Assembly: GCF_035917235.1 (NCBI RefSeq)
Contig: NZ_CP108423.1
Span: forward strand, 3,289,001-3,353,000
Direction of reading: 5' to 3'
Source of the DNA: Streptomyces sp. NBC_01294
GTDB lineage: Bacteria; Actinomycetota; Actinomycetes; Streptomycetales; Streptomycetaceae
Length of the DNA: 64,000 bases
Shown here in pieces: positions 25,426-34,521 of the stretch. The position numbers and the translations under genes are program-made. Position 1 is the first letter of the stretch. Every line of letters starts with the position of its first letter. A model generated the notes under the pieces. The model was not told where the DNA came from, did no database searches, and saw only the letters and a list, made by a program, of their open reading frames with translations.

Positions 25426-26289
25426 TCAGGCGGTGCCCTCGGAGTCCTTCATCATCTCGCCCAGGTCCATGACCTGATCGGCCGGCGGCGCGGTGATCTC
25501 GACCGGCTTGTTGAAGTCCAGGAACTTGATGGTGATGTCCATCGGGCCGGAGGTGCCGGTGCCCCGGGTGCGGACCTGCTTGGCCTGGTCGGCCTCGTCG
25601 ATCCAGATGTCCATGACCAGGCTCTTGATGCCCTCGTCCTCCAGCGCCTTGATGTTCTTCTCCTGGCGCTCCTTGGTCTCGGGAGCGGAGGAGGCGCTGG
25701 CGGCCCGCATCTCGTCGAGCGTGACGGTGCCGGTGAGGTGCGTCGTCTTCTGGCCGTCGATGGTCTCCTCGCCGACCTTCTTGAGGTCCTTGGCGGCGCT
25801 CAGGCTGTCGGCCGAGTCACCCGGGTTCTGGCCCTGCTGGGCCGAGCCGAGCGAGTCCAGCTGCTTGGCCTGCTCCGGAGCCAGGGTCTTGAGGTCGAAC
25901 TTCAGCCACTTGTCCCCGGAGCCCATGTACATGGCGCCGTCGATCAGGCGGATGCCGACCTTCTCGCCCGGCTTCTCGGGGGAGTCCATCGTCATCGACA
26001 TGCCCACGGTGGGCTTGAGCCGCATGGAGACCTCGCCGGTGACCTTCTGCCCCGCGGCGTCGCCGACCATCGTGTAGCGGAGGGAGGTGATCTCCTCCGA
26101 CTTCTTCTTCGTCTTCTGCAGGTACGCGGCCGGCGTGACCTCCGCCGGCTTCTCCGCCGCCTTGGACGGGGCCGAGGGGGCCCCGTTGTCCTTCTTCGCG
26201 TCCTTGCCGTCCTCGCACGCCGTGGCGCCCCCCACGAGCAGGACGGCGGCCAGGACGGCTCCGGCGGTCTTCTTGCGGTACGTGTTCAT
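25426..26289 (-). CDS. Secreted lipoprotein, LppX/LolA-like fold (second of pair)
   Basis: 287 aa from the ATG at 26289, chosen because it gives an immediate signal peptide (NTYRKKTAGAVLAAVLLVGG) with lipobox ATAC and has GGGGAAA just upstream. The Cys is followed by a Lys/Pro/Ala linker. The fold region contains MVGDAAGQKVTGEVSMRL and VMDIWIDEADQAKQVRTRG, parallel to the neighbour's DLWIGKDGYPVRV segment, so the two are probably old duplicates. Both end with a PADQV motif near the C-terminus. It is attached to the outer face of the membrane; function unknown. Confidence 0.72.
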   Translation of the reverse strand: MNTYRKKTAGAVLAAVLLVGGATACEDGKDAKKDNGAPSAPSKAAEKPAEVTPAAYLQKTKKKSEEITSLRYTMVGDAAGQKVTGEVSMRLKPTVGMSMTMDSPEKPGEKVGIRLIDGAMYMGSGDKWLKFDLKTLAPEQAKQLDSLGSAQQGQNPGDSADSLSAAKDLKKVGEETIDGQKTTHLTGTVTLDEMRAASASSAPETKERQEKNIKALEDEGIKSLVMDIWIDEADQAKQVRTRGTGTSGPMDITIKFLDFNKPVEITAPPADQVMDLGEMMKDSEGTA

Positions 26290-26426
26290 GTGTTTCCCCA
26301 CCCCGTTGTGCCGGTCGGTCAGACCGGCTCGGCGACTTTTGCCGACAATCACCCTACGTCGAGCCTCTGACACTAATCGCACAGGGCTCGCACAGCACAC
26401 GGGAATTCGCGCGGCGCGCACAAGAA

Positions 26427-26466
26427 AACGGGCCCTCCGCCCCGGTAAGGGGGCGGAGGGCCCGTT
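26427..26466 (-). terminator. Terminator of rplK-rplA
   Basis: A perfect stem of about 17 pairs (26427-26443 with 26450-26466) ends in TTTTCTTG on the minus strand, 25 bases past the rplA stop. This is among the strongest intrinsic terminators in the window. Confidence 0.85.
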
Positions 26467-26490
26467 CAGCCACTCAGCGAGCCGTCAGGC

Positions 26491-27219
26491 TCAGACAGCA
26501 GCCGGGTCTTCCTCGACGAGGAGGTTCCGGGTGCGGTTGGAGTCCAGCTGGATGCCGGGGCCCATGGTGGTGCTCAGGGCGGCCTTCTTGATGTAGCGGC
26601 CCTTCGCGGCGGACGGCTTCAGACGGAGGATCTCGTCCAGGGCCGCGCCGTAGTTCTCGACCAGCTGCTCATCGGAGAAGGAGACCTTGCCGATGATGAA
26701 GTGCAGGTTCGAGTGCTTGTCGACGCGGAACTCGATCTTGCCACCCTTGATCTCGGTGACAGCCTTCGCGACGTCCATCGTGACGGTGCCGGTCTTCGGG
26801 TTCGGCATGAGGCCACGGGGACCGAGCACGCGGCCGAGGCGGCCGACCTTGCCCATGAGGTCCGGGGTGGCCACAACGGCGTCGAACTCGTTCAGGCGGT
26901 TGCCCTTGGCGATCTCGTTGATCAGCTCGTCGTCGCCGACGATGTCGGCGCCGGCGGCTTCCGCGGCCGCAGCACGGTCACCGGTCGCGAAGACCAGGAC
27001 CCGGGCGGTCTTGCCGGTGCCGTGCGGGAGGTTCACGGTGCCACGCACCATCTGGTCGGCCTTGCGCGGGTCGACACCCAGGCGGAAGGCGACCTCGACG
27101 GTGCTGTCGAACTTGGTCGCGGAGGTCTCCTTGGCGAGACGGACGGCCTCGAGCGGGGCGTACTGCTTCTCCCGGTCGATCTTGGCGTCCGCAGCGCGGA
27201 GAGTCTTGCTGCGCTTCAC
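26491..27219 (-). CDS. rplA: 50S ribosomal protein L1
   Basis: 242 aa. Conserved segments include [35 protein letters not shown] and [16 protein letters not shown]1 forms the mobile stalk at the E site, and in many bacteria represses its own operon by binding mRNA. It lies 86 bases after rplK and ends in a strong terminator. Confidence 0.97.
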   Translation of the reverse strand: MKRSKTLRAADAKIDREKQYAPLEAVRLAKETSATKFDSTVEVAFRLGVDPRKADQMVRGTVNLPHGTGKTARVLVFATGDRAAAAEAAGADIVGDDELINEIAKGNRLNEFDAVVATPDLMGKVGRLGRVLGPRGLMPNPKTGTVTMDVAKAVTEIKGGKIEFRVDKHSNLHFIIGKVSFSDEQLVENYGAALDEILRLKPSAAKGRYIKKAALSTTMGPGIQLDSNRTRNLLVEEDPAAV

Positions 27220-27305
27220 TTCTGCTCCTGTGTTGTTTCAGGCGTGGAGTCGTGGTGCGGACCAGCGCTTGGTCCTACCACTGGTGGTGCTGGAGGGGGG
27301 CTGGA

Positions 27306-27740
27306 TCAGCCTTCGACCGTGACGCCCATCGAGCGCGCGGTGCCGGCGATGATCTTCATCGCGGCATCGACGTCGTTGGCGTTCAGGTCGGGCATCTTCA
27401 GCTCGGCGATCTCGCGGACCTGGGCGCCGGTGAGCTTGGCGACCTTGGTCTTGTGCGGCTCGCCGGAGCCCTTCTCGATGCCTGCGGCCTTCAGGATGAG
27501 GCGCGCGGCCGGCGGAGTCTTGGTGATGAAGGTGAAGGAACGGTCGTCGTAGACCGTGATCTCCACCGGCACGACCATGCCACGCTGCGACTCGGTCGCG
27601 GCGTTGTAGGCCTTGCAGAACTCCATGATGTTGACGCCGTGCTGACCGAGCGCGGGGCCGACCGGCGGAGCCGGGTTGGCCGCACCGGCCTTGATCTGGA
27701 GCTTGATGAGCCCCGTGATCTTCTTCTTCTTGGGAGGCAT
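27306..27740 (-). CDS. rplK: 50S ribosomal protein L11
   Basis: 144 aa. Starts [15 protein letters not shown] and contains the Pro-rich [19 protein letters not shown] and [13 protein letters not shown], both hallmarks of L11. It forms the GTPase-associated centre with 23S rRNA helices 43/44, the thiostrepton target, and is needed for the RelA stringent response. It sits 185 bases after nusG, beyond a hairpin, so it may be transcribed partly from its own promoter. Confidence 0.97.
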   Translation of the reverse strand: MPPKKKKITGLIKLQIKAGAANPAPPVGPALGQHGVNIMEFCKAYNAATESQRGMVVPVEITVYDDRSFTFITKTPPAARLILKAAGIEKGSGEPHKTKVAKLTGAQVREIAELKMPDLNANDVDAAMKIIAGTARSMGVTVEG

Positions 27741-27846
27741 TGCTCTCTCCGGGTCCTAGTGAGAGTTTTTCGCCGCCAATCCGGTCATCCGGATGGAGGC
27801 ATACCGCACCACGATAACGGGTATCGGTGCGGGGCTGAAAACCGAG

Positions 27847-27882
27847 CAGGTCAGACCGCCCTTTACGGGGCGATCTGACCTG
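27847..27882 (-). terminator. Hairpin between nusG and rplK
   Basis: A 15-base stem with one mismatch (27847-27861 with 27868-27882) is followed on the minus strand by GGTTTTC. It probably gives partial termination after nusG, allowing different levels of nusG and rplKA. Confidence 0.7.
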
Positions 27883-27925
27883 TCCGGAAGCTGTGGCTCA
27901 GAAGCCGTGACCCACGCGAAGTGGA

Positions 27926-28843
27926 TCAGTTCTTCTGGATCTGGTCGAAGCTCAGCTCGACCGGGGTCTCGCGGCCGAAGATCTCAACGAGGCCCTTGAC
28001 CTTCTTCGAGTCGGGGTTGATCTCGTTGATGGTCGCCTGCAGCGTCGCGAACGGACCGTCGGTGACGGTGACCGAGTCGCCGACCTCGAAGTCCAGCACC
28101 TCGATCGTCCGCTTGACGGCGGGCGCGGGCAGACCGGCCTCTTCCGCGGCGGCCTTGGCGGCCTTCTCCTGCGCCTCCGGGGCGAGCATCTTGACGATCT
28201 CGTCCAGCGTCAGCGGGTACGGGTCGTACGCGTTGCCGACGAAGCCGGTGACGCCAGGCGTGTTGCGGACGACGCCCCAGGACTCGTTCGTCAGATCCAT
28301 GCGGACGAGAACGTAGCCGGGCAGCTTGTTCTGCCGGACGTTCTTGCGCTCGCCATTCTTGATCTGGACGATCTCTTCCTCGGGCACCTCGGCCTGGTAG
28401 ATGAACTCCTCGACGTTCAGCGAGACGGCACGCTGCTCCAGGTTGGCCTTCACGCGCTTCTCGTAGCCGGCGTAGGTGTGGATCACGTACCACTCGCCGG
28501 GCAGGAGGCGAAGCTCCTCGCGGAGGGCCTGGATCGGGTCGACGGGCTCCGCGGGCTCGACCTCGGCGGCCTCTTCGGCCTCCTCGTCGACCTCGGCAGT
28601 GACCTCGACGTCGGCATCGGCCTCGTCGGCGACCTCTTCGACCTCGGCGTCGTCCTCGATCTCGGCGTCAGCCGCGCTCTCGTCCTCGACGTGCAGCGCG
28701 GCCTCCTCGGCTGCGACACCCGCCTTGGCGTCGGCGTGCTCGGCCTCATCGGGGTCCACAGCGTCTGCCGCCTCGACGATGTCGAGCTCGTCCTCGACGG
28801 ACTCGACGGAGTCGTGGCTCACGTTCAGGTTCGGGTCAGACAC
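27926..28843 (-). CDS. nusG: Transcription termination/antitermination protein NusG
   Basis: 305 aa from the GTG at 28843 ([14 protein letters not shown]), with AGGAAG upstream. The first 130 residues are highly acidic (Asp/Glu/Ala runs), an extension common in actinobacteria. The NGN domain starts at [22 protein letters not shown], includes GYVLVRMDL and GVTGFVG, and the KOW domain is at [14 protein letters not shown]. It binds RNA polymerase and Rho or ribosomal S10. It lies between secE and rplK. Confidence 0.96.
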   Translation of the reverse strand: MSDPNLNVSHDSVESVEDELDIVEAADAVDPDEAEHADAKAGVAAEEAALHVEDESAADAEIEDDAEVEEVADEADADVEVTAEVDEEAEEAAEVEPAEPVDPIQALREELRLLPGEWYVIHTYAGYEKRVKANLEQRAVSLNVEEFIYQAEVPEEEIVQIKNGERKNVRQNKLPGYVLVRMDLTNESWGVVRNTPGVTGFVGNAYDPYPLTLDEIVKMLAPEAQEKAAKAAAEEAGLPAPAVKRTIEVLDFEVGDSVTVTDGPFATLQATINEINPDSKKVKGLVEIFGRETPVELSFDQIQKN

Positions 28844-28927
28844 GGTGGCTGCTTCTTCCTGGATACAAAAGGTGGTGGAACATGCGAAAACGGGCGGCAC
28901 CCATCAAGGCGCCGCCCTCCGCGGGGA

Positions 28928-29209
28928 TCAGCCGAAGACGAACTTGATGGCTTCCTGGAACCCATAGTCAATCACGGTCACCAGACCGATCATGATGACC
29001 ACGAAGACAATCACCACGGTGGTGTACGTCGTGAGCTGGTTGCGAGTGGGCCAAACAACCTTGCGGAGTTCCGCGACAATCTGGCGGTAGAAAAGCGCGA
29101 GCCGGCCCAGAGGACCCTTCTTGCCGCGCTTGCCGCCCTTGCGGGCCTTCTTCTCGCGCGTCTCGTCCTCGGCGTCAGGCATGTCGATGGAGCCCAGGGC
29201 GTCCGTCAC
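28928..29209 (-). CDS. secE: Preprotein translocase subunit SecE
   Basis: 93 aa from the GTG at 29209, chosen because AGGTGAG lies 5 bases upstream; an ATG 8 codons earlier is less well placed. A charged Lys/Gly-rich N-terminus is followed by the amphipathic FYRQIVAELRKVVWPTRNQL signature and a single C-terminal membrane helix (VVIVFVVIMIGLVTVID). It clamps SecY in the translocon. It is cotranscribed with nusG and directly follows tRNA-Trp. Confidence 0.95.
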   Translation of the reverse strand: MTDALGSIDMPDAEDETREKKARKGGKRGKKGPLGRLALFYRQIVAELRKVVWPTRNQLTTYTTVVIVFVVIMIGLVTVIDYGFQEAIKFVFG

Positions 29210-29315
29210 GTCTCTCACCTGAATCCGGGTCATGGCCGTACCGCGCCCGGTTGCGCCGCACGGCGTTGCATCTAAGTACGTACCTGCGCACACACATCCG
29301 AGAAGGAGTGTGGAG

Positions 29316-29388
29316 CAGGGCCGGAGGGACTCGAACCCCCAACCGCTGGTTTTGGAGACCAGTGCTCTACCAATTGAGCTACGACCCT
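29316..29388 (-). tRNA. tRNA-Trp (CCA)
   Basis: A 73-base cloverleaf: acceptor AGGGTCG/CGGCCCT, D-arm GCTC..GAGC, anticodon stem CTGGT/ACCAG around loop with CCA, and T-loop GTTCGAGTC. The 3' CCA is not encoded. It lies 107 bases before secE on the same strand. Confidence 0.96.
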
Positions 29389-29580
29389 TTGTGTCCCCCA
29401 ACCTACCGCATCCGAGCGAGTGCACGGAGTGCTCACGCTTTGAGCGGCTGGCGAGGTCCAACGACAGGTGAGTGTACGTGAACCACGCCCTGTCGTCGAA
29501 CAGCACCCGACCTGACATGCACCAGTCCGTTGACTGAAACGGTGTGCGGCGCTTCTTGACCGTCTGGGACGATTGCTCGC

Positions 29581-30807
29581 ATGACCTCTGCAACGCCTTC
29601 CTCCGAGCGCCGGGTGTCCGCCCGTATCGGCGCCATTTCCGAGTCCGCGACCCTCGCAGTCGACGCCAAGGCCAAGGCCCTCAAGGCCGCAGGGCGCCCG
29701 GTGATCGGCTTCGGCGCCGGCGAGCCCGACTTCCCGACCCCGGACTACATCGTCGAGGCCGCGGTCGAGGCCTGCCGCAACCCCAAGTACCACCGCTACA
29801 CGCCGGCCGGCGGCCTGCCCGAGCTGAAGACCGCGATCGCCGCCAAGACGCTGCGCGACTCCGGCTACGAGGTGGACGCGTCCCAGGTCCTGGTGACCAA
29901 CGGCGGCAAGCAGGCGATCTACGAGGCCTTCGCGGCCATCCTGGACCCGGGTGACGAGGTCATCGTCCCGGCCCCGTACTGGACCACCTACCCGGAGTCG
30001 ATCCGTCTCGCCGGCGGTGTCCCGGTCGAGGTCGTCGCCGACGAGACCACCGGCTACCGGGTCTCCGTCGAGCAGCTGGAGGCCGCGCGCACCGAGCGCA
30101 CCAAGGTCGTCCTCTTCGTCTCCCCGTCCAACCCGACCGGTTCGGTCTACAGCGAGGCCGACGCCCGCACGATCGGCGAGTGGGCCGCCGAGCACGGCCT
30201 GTGGGTGCTGACGGACGAGATCTACGAGCACCTCGTCTACGGCGACGCCAAGTTCACCTCGCTGCCGGTCCTGGTCCCGGCCCTGCGCGACAAGTGCATC
30301 ATCGTCAACGGCGTCGCCAAGACGTACGCGATGACCGGCTGGCGCGTGGGCTGGGTCATCGCCCCGCAGGACGTCATCAAGGCGGCGACCAACCTGCAGT
30401 CGCACGCCACCTCCAACGTCTCCAACGTGGCCCAGGTCGCCGCGCTGGCCGCCGTCTCGGGCAACCTCGACGCGGTCGCGGAGATGCGCAAGGCCTTCGA
30501 CCGCCGCCGCCAGACGATGGTGAAGATGCTCAACGAGATCGACGGCGTCTTCTGCCCGACCCCCGAGGGCGCGTTCTACGCGTACCCGTCGGTCAAGGAG
30601 CTCATCGGCAAGGAGATCCGCGGCAAGCGCCCGCAGTCCTCCGTCGAGCTCGCCGCCCTGATCCTGGACGAGGTCGAGGTCGCGGTCGTCCCCGGCGAGG
30701 CCTTCGGCACCCCCGGCTACCTGCGCCTCTCCTACGCCCTGGGCGACGAGGACCTGGTGGAGGGCGTCTCCCGCATCCAGAAGCTCCTGGCCGAGGCCAA
30801 GGCCTGA
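29581..30807 (+). CDS. aspC: Pyridoxal-phosphate aminotransferase, aspartate type
   Basis: 408 aa. Class I/II fold: [13 protein letters not shown] near the N-terminus, [34 protein letters not shown] and the PLP lysine in [16 protein letters not shown] (Lys near residue 246). A conserved Arg near the C-terminus (YLRLSYALG) binds the substrate carboxylate. It is most like the 1-gamma/AspC type aspartate or prephenate aminotransferases. It diverges from tRNA-Trp and is followed directly by the tandem repeat array. Confidence 0.88.
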   Translation: MTSATPSSERRVSARIGAISESATLAVDAKAKALKAAGRPVIGFGAGEPDFPTPDYIVEAAVEACRNPKYHRYTPAGGLPELKTAIAAKTLRDSGYEVDASQVLVTNGGKQAIYEAFAAILDPGDEVIVPAPYWTTYPESIRLAGGVPVEVVADETTGYRVSVEQLEAARTERTKVVLFVSPSNPTGSVYSEADARTIGEWAAEHGLWVLTDEIYEHLVYGDAKFTSLPVLVPALRDKCIIVNGVAKTYAMTGWRVGWVIAPQDVIKAATNLQSHATSNVSNVAQVAALAAVSGNLDAVAEMRKAFDRRRQTMVKMLNEIDGVFCPTPEGAFYAYPSVKELIGKEIRGKRPQSSVELAALILDEVEVAVVPGEAFGTPGYLRLSYALGDEDLVEGVSRIQKLLAEAKA

Positions 30808-30835
30808 CCACACCCCCCTGAGCGGCGCCACCCCG

Positions 30836-31250
30836 GTCGGGGCGGCGCCGCTCTTTCATCCCCGCCGGCGTTTGAGGCGCGGGGTCCGGGGCGGCGCCGC
30901 TTTTTCAGCCCCGCCGGCGATCGAGGCGCGGGGTCCGGGGCGGGGCCGCTTTTTCAGCCCCGCCGGCGATCGAGGCGCGGGGTCCGGGGCGGAGCCCCAA
31001 CCTCTCAGCCCCGCCGGCGTTTGAGGCGCGGGGTCCGGGGCGGCGCCGCTCTTTCATCCCCGCCGGCGTTTGAGGCGCGGGGTCCGGGGCGGCGCCGCTC
31101 TTTCATCCCCGCCGGCGATCGAGGCGCGGGGTCCGGGGCGGAGCCCCAACCTCTCAGCCCCGCCGGCGTTTGAGGCGCGGGGTCCGGGGCGGAGCCCCGA
31201 TCTTTGAGCCCCGCCGGCGATTGAGGCGCGGGGTCCGGGCGGCACCCGGC
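30836..31250. repeat. Array of eight imperfect 49-51 base GC-rich repeats
   Basis: Each unit starts CCCCGCCGGCG, has a variable TTTG/ATCG/ATTG core, then AGGCGCGGGGTCC and GGGGCGG, and ends in a C/T-rich linker (CTTTTTCAG, CTCTTTCAT or CCAACCTCTCAG). Eight unit starts fall between about 30860 and 31212, and a partial unit precedes them. CCCCGC and GCGGGG arms let each unit fold. It fills the aspC to adenosine-deaminase gap. Single copies of this kind of motif occur widely between Streptomyces genes; a tandem block is less usual. Reading frames inside it are spurious. Confidence 0.85.
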
Positions 31251-31339
31251 GGCCCCGGCGGCCCGCTCTCGCGTTCGGGCAAGCCCCCAAAAGGCAAAAC
31301 CCCCTCCCGCCAAGCGCAGCGGTACGGCAGGATCAACAA

Positions 31340-32359
31340 ATGGAGCACGCACGCGATCTCACGCTTCTGCCGAAAGCCCACCTCCACCTGCACTTCACCG
31401 GGTCGATGCGCCCATCGACCCTCCTGGAGCTCGCCGACAAGTACGGCGTGCGCCTCCCCGACGCCCTCACCGCCGGGGAGCCCCCCAAGCTGCGCGCCAC
31501 CGACGAGCGCGGCTGGTTCCGCTTCCAGCGCCTCTACGACGCCGCCCGCTCCTGCCTGCGCGAGCCCGACGACATCCGCCGCCTGGTCCGCGAGGCCGCG
31601 GAGGAGGACGTGCGCGACGGCAGCGGCTGGCTGGAGATCCAGGTGGATCCCACCTCCTACGCCCCCCTCCTCGGCGGGATGATCCCGGCCGTCGAGATCA
31701 TCCTCGACGCCGTCGACGCGGCCTCCCGCGAGACCGGCCTCGGGATGCGGGTCCTCATCGCCGCGAACCGCATGAAGCACCCCCTCGACGCCCGCACCCT
31801 GGCCCGCCTGGCCGTCCGCTACGCCGACCGCGGCGTCGTCGGCTTCGGCCTGTCCAACGACGAACGCCGCGGCATGGCCCGCGACTTCGACCGGGCCTTC
31901 GCCATCGCCCGCGAGGGCGGCCTCCTCGCGGCCCCGCACGGCGGGGAGCTCACCGGCCCGGCCTCGGTCCGCGACTGCCTCGACGACCTGCACGCCGCCC
32001 GCATCGGGCACGGCGTGCGGGCCGCGGAGGACCCCCGGCTGCTCAAGCGCCTCGCCGACCGGCAGATCACCTGCGAGGTCTGCCCGGCCTCCAACGTCGC
32101 CCTCGGGGTGTACGAGCGGCCCGAGGACGTGCCGCTGCGCACTCTCTTCGAGGCCGGGGTGCCGATGGCGCTGGGCGCGGACGACCCGTTGCTGTTCGGG
32201 TCCCGGCTCGCGGCCCAGTACGAGATCGCCCGCCGTCACCACGGCTTCACGGACGCGGAGCTCGCCGAGCTGGCCCGCCAGTCGGTGCGCGGTTCGGCCG
32301 CGCCCGAGGACGTACAGGCCAAGCTGCTGTCCGGGATCGACCACTGGCTCACCGGGTGA
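31340..32359 (+). CDS. add: Adenosine deaminase-like protein
   Basis: 339 aa. Metal-dependent hydrolase of the ADA family: KAHLHLHFTGSMRP (first two His ligands), GFGLSNDERR (G-x-x-E/D region), the HG motif in RIGHGVRAAED, and ALGADDPLLFGS, where the usual TDDP Asp is kept. The likely reaction is adenosine (or adenine nucleoside) to inosine in purine salvage. Several related deaminases act on other purines, so substrate is not certain. The last 11 bases overlap the convergent gene on the other strand. Confidence 0.85.
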   Translation: MEHARDLTLLPKAHLHLHFTGSMRPSTLLELADKYGVRLPDALTAGEPPKLRATDERGWFRFQRLYDAARSCLREPDDIRRLVREAAEEDVRDGSGWLEIQVDPTSYAPLLGGMIPAVEIILDAVDAASRETGLGMRVLIAANRMKHPLDARTLARLAVRYADRGVVGFGLSNDERRGMARDFDRAFAIAREGGLLAAPHGGELTGPASVRDCLDDLHAARIGHGVRAAEDPRLLKRLADRQITCEVCPASNVALGVYERPEDVPLRTLFEAGVPMALGADDPLLFGSRLAAQYEIARRHHGFTDAELAELARQSVRGSAAPEDVQAKLLSGIDHWLTG

Positions 32360-32765
32360 GCCGCAGGTCCCCCTCGTAGCAGTCGGCGCGCACCCGGCCG
32401 CCGTCCGGGAAGCCGATCTCCAGGTGGGTGCGGCCCTGCTCGGGCAGCGCGAACTCGGCGACCGACGAGACGGTCTCGCCGACGTGCCGCAGGAAGGGGT
32501 GGTCGCCGAGGTCCTCGCCGACCTCGATGCGGCCCCACTCCCCCATGTCGTACGCCTCGTGCGGCGCGGACGACTCGACGATGAGGCACTGGTCGGAGCC
32601 GGTGGTGATCCGGATGGAGTCGCCGACGCTGTCGATCAGCCAGACGTCGAGGGGCGCCTCGGAGCGTTCCCCGTCGCTGATGTGCCAGGACGCGACGACT
32701 CTGCTGAGTGTGCGACCCACGAGGCGGGTGGGGTCCGTACCGGCCCCGTGCCTTGGACAGAGCAT
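32349..32765 (-). CDS. Conserved hypothetical protein
   Basis: 138 aa, no family recognised. Mixed alpha/beta composition without signal peptide or membrane helix; acidic patches (EWGRIEVGEDLGDHP) and a hydrophobic core segment VWLIDSVGDSIRITTG. The 3' end overlaps the convergent adenosine deaminase gene by 11 bases, and it begins 16 bases after the murB stop on the same strand, so it may be cotranscribed with murB. The start at 32765 is uncertain. Confidence 0.55.
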   Translation of the reverse strand: MLCPRHGAGTDPTRLVGRTLSRVVASWHISDGERSEAPLDVWLIDSVGDSIRITTGSDQCLIVESSAPHEAYDMGEWGRIEVGEDLGDHPFLRHVGETVSSVAEFALPEQGRTHLEIGFPDGGRVRADCYEGDLRLTR

Positions 32766-32781
32766 GGGCGGCCGGGGCTCC

Positions 32782-33837
32782 TCAGATGCTGACGCCGACC
32801 GTCACCGGCTCGTTGACCAGGGTGACGCCGAAGGCCGCGTGGACGCCCGCGACGACCTCGCGAGCCAGGGTGAGGAGGTCCTCGGTGGTGGCCTCGCCGC
32901 GGTTGGTCAGCGCGAGGGTGTGCTTGGTGGAGATGCGCGCGGGGCCGGCGCCGTAGCCCTTGGTGAAACCGGCCTTGTCGATCAGCCAGGCCGCGCTGGT
33001 CTTCGTACGGCCGTCGCCGGCGGGGTACGCGGGCGGGGCGGTGTCGGGGCCGAGGCGGTCCTGGGCGCGGGCGAGGAAGGCGCTGTAGGCCTCGTCGGTC
33101 AGGATCGGGTTGTGGAAGAAGGAGCCGGCCGACCAGGTGTCGTGGTCGGCGGGGTCCAGGACCATGCCCTTGCCGGCGCGCAGGCGCAGCACGGTCTCGC
33201 GGGCGGTGGCGGCGGGGACCCGGTCGCCGGCCTCGACCCCGAGGGCGCGCGCGGTCTCGGGGTACTTGATCGGCGCGGAGAGCCCGCCGGCGTCCTCCAG
33301 GGCGAAGCGCACGCGCAGCACGACGTAGCGGTCGGGCTGGTCCTTGAAGGTGCTGTTGCGGTACCGGAAGGCGCACTCGGCGGCGCCGAGGGTGACCGTC
33401 TCGCCGGTGGTGCGGTCGTAGGCGACGACCTCGGTGATGGTGTCGCAGACCTCCTGGCCGTACGCCCCCACGTTCTGGATGGGCGTGGCACCGGCCGAGC
33501 CGGGGATCCCGGCGAGGCACTCGATGCCGGCGAGGCCGGTCTCGACGGTGCGGGCGACGGCGTCGCTCCAGTTCTCGCCGGCGGCGAGTTCCAGCCGCGT
33601 CCCGTCCAGGTCGAAGCCGGTGGTCGCGATGCGCAGGGCGGTGCCGTCGAAGCCCTGGTCGCCGATGACCAGGTTGCTGCCGCCGCCGATGATCAGGAGC
33701 GGGGTGCCGCTCTCGTCCGCGGCGCGCACGGCGGCGACCACCTCGGCGTCGGTGGTCGCGGTGACCAGGCGGGCGGCGGGACCACCGAGACGGAAGGTGG
33801 TCAGCGGGGCGAGGGGGGCGTCGTGGAGTTCCTGCAC
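32782..33837 (-). CDS. murB: UDP-N-acetylenolpyruvoylglucosamine reductase
   Basis: 351 aa. FAD-binding segment LLIIGGGSNLVIGD, GIPGSAGATPIQNVGAYGQE, YRNSTFK, and the catalytic-serine segment SAGSFFHNPIL; the C-terminal Glu motif is in the last 30 residues. The long length and Tyr-containing loop fit the type I enzyme. It reduces the enolpyruvyl group to give UDP-MurNAc in peptidoglycan synthesis. It stands away from the dcw cluster, as usual in Streptomyces. Confidence 0.95.
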   Translation of the reverse strand: MQELHDAPLAPLTTFRLGGPAARLVTATTDAEVVAAVRAADESGTPLLIIGGGSNLVIGDQGFDGTALRIATTGFDLDGTRLELAAGENWSDAVARTVETGLAGIECLAGIPGSAGATPIQNVGAYGQEVCDTITEVVAYDRTTGETVTLGAAECAFRYRNSTFKDQPDRYVVLRVRFALEDAGGLSAPIKYPETARALGVEAGDRVPAATARETVLRLRAGKGMVLDPADHDTWSAGSFFHNPILTDEAYSAFLARAQDRLGPDTAPPAYPAGDGRTKTSAAWLIDKAGFTKGYGAGPARISTKHTLALTNRGEATTEDLLTLAREVVAGVHAAFGVTLVNEPVTVGVSI

Positions 33838-33849
33838 GTGGACAAGAGT

Positions 33850-33890
33850 ACGGTCCGTGCCCCTCGCATCCCTGCGGGGCCACGGACCGT
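33850..33890 (-). terminator. Terminator between the DUF3291 gene and murB
   Basis: ACGGTCCGTG (33850-33859) pairs perfectly with 33881-33890 around a nested CCCTCGC/GCGGGG stem. It lies just downstream of the DUF3291 gene and within the murB upstream region. Confidence 0.65.
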
Positions 33891-33917
33891 CCTCGCTCGT
33901 CCCCCGTGCCGGCGGAA

Positions 33918-34316
33918 TCAGTACTCCGTCTTCTGCTCGGCGAGGCGGCGCTCGGCCTCCGCCCAGCCGAGGGGCAGTTCGCCGGCCCGTGCGGTCCAGA
34001 AGGTGAAGGCCGATTCCCTCATGTACGCGCTGGCGGCGCGGGAGCTGGAACGGTGGGGCTCGCTGCGGGCGAAGCGGTACAGCGCGTCCCGGTCCTCCCA
34101 GGCGGAGAGGGTGAGGAAGGTGCGGCTGAAGACGCGCGCCCGCAGGGCGACGCCGTGGGCGCCGGGGGCCTTGCGGATCTGGCCGATGATGCCGGGGGCC
34201 TTGAGGAAGAACCTGACGGCGCCGGCGAGGGTCTCGGTCTCGAAGCGGGAGGCCATGACGTAGACCTCGGCGTCGGGGGCCGGTGCGGTGGGCGTGGACC
34301 AGGGGATGTCGGGCAT
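33918..34316 (-). CDS. DUF3291-like small protein (ferredoxin-fold monooxygenase-like)
   Basis: 132 aa from ATG at 34316, chosen because GAAGGAG lies 8 bases upstream and would be overrun by the GTG at 34325. The beta-alpha-beta pattern with AEVYVMASRFE, FLTLSAWEDRDALYRFARSEPH and a C-terminal WxxR-like segment fits the DUF3291/antibiotic-biosynthesis-monooxygenase-like dimeric ferredoxin fold. Function is unknown; proteins of this group bind small hydrophobic ligands or heme in some cases. Confidence 0.6.
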   Translation of the reverse strand: MPDIPWSTPTAPAPDAEVYVMASRFETETLAGAVRFFLKAPGIIGQIRKAPGAHGVALRARVFSRTFLTLSAWEDRDALYRFARSEPHRSSSRAASAYMRESAFTFWTARAGELPLGWAEAERRLAEQKTEY

Positions 34317-34521
34317 GACGGGCACTCCTTCACGATGAGTCGTACGGATCTTCGTGCGCGGGCGGTGCTGCGGTTCTCCCGGCCGGCCCCCACGCGGGCC
34401 GCACCGGCGAGCGGGGTCGGGCGGCGAGGGCAGGCGGCGGGGTCGGCCTGCGAGGTCGGGCGGCGGGGGCAGCCGGCGGGCTCGGGCGGCCGAGGTCAGG
34501 CGGCGGGCTCGGGCGGCCCCG

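Noticed and set aside
30836..31250. CRISPR array
   Set aside because: Units are adjacent imperfect repeats with no unique 30-40-base spacers, and no cas genes are nearby.
30900..31352. Pro/Arg-rich protein on the minus strand
   Set aside because: It is simply the 50-base repeat read in frame; no start signal or non-repetitive sequence.
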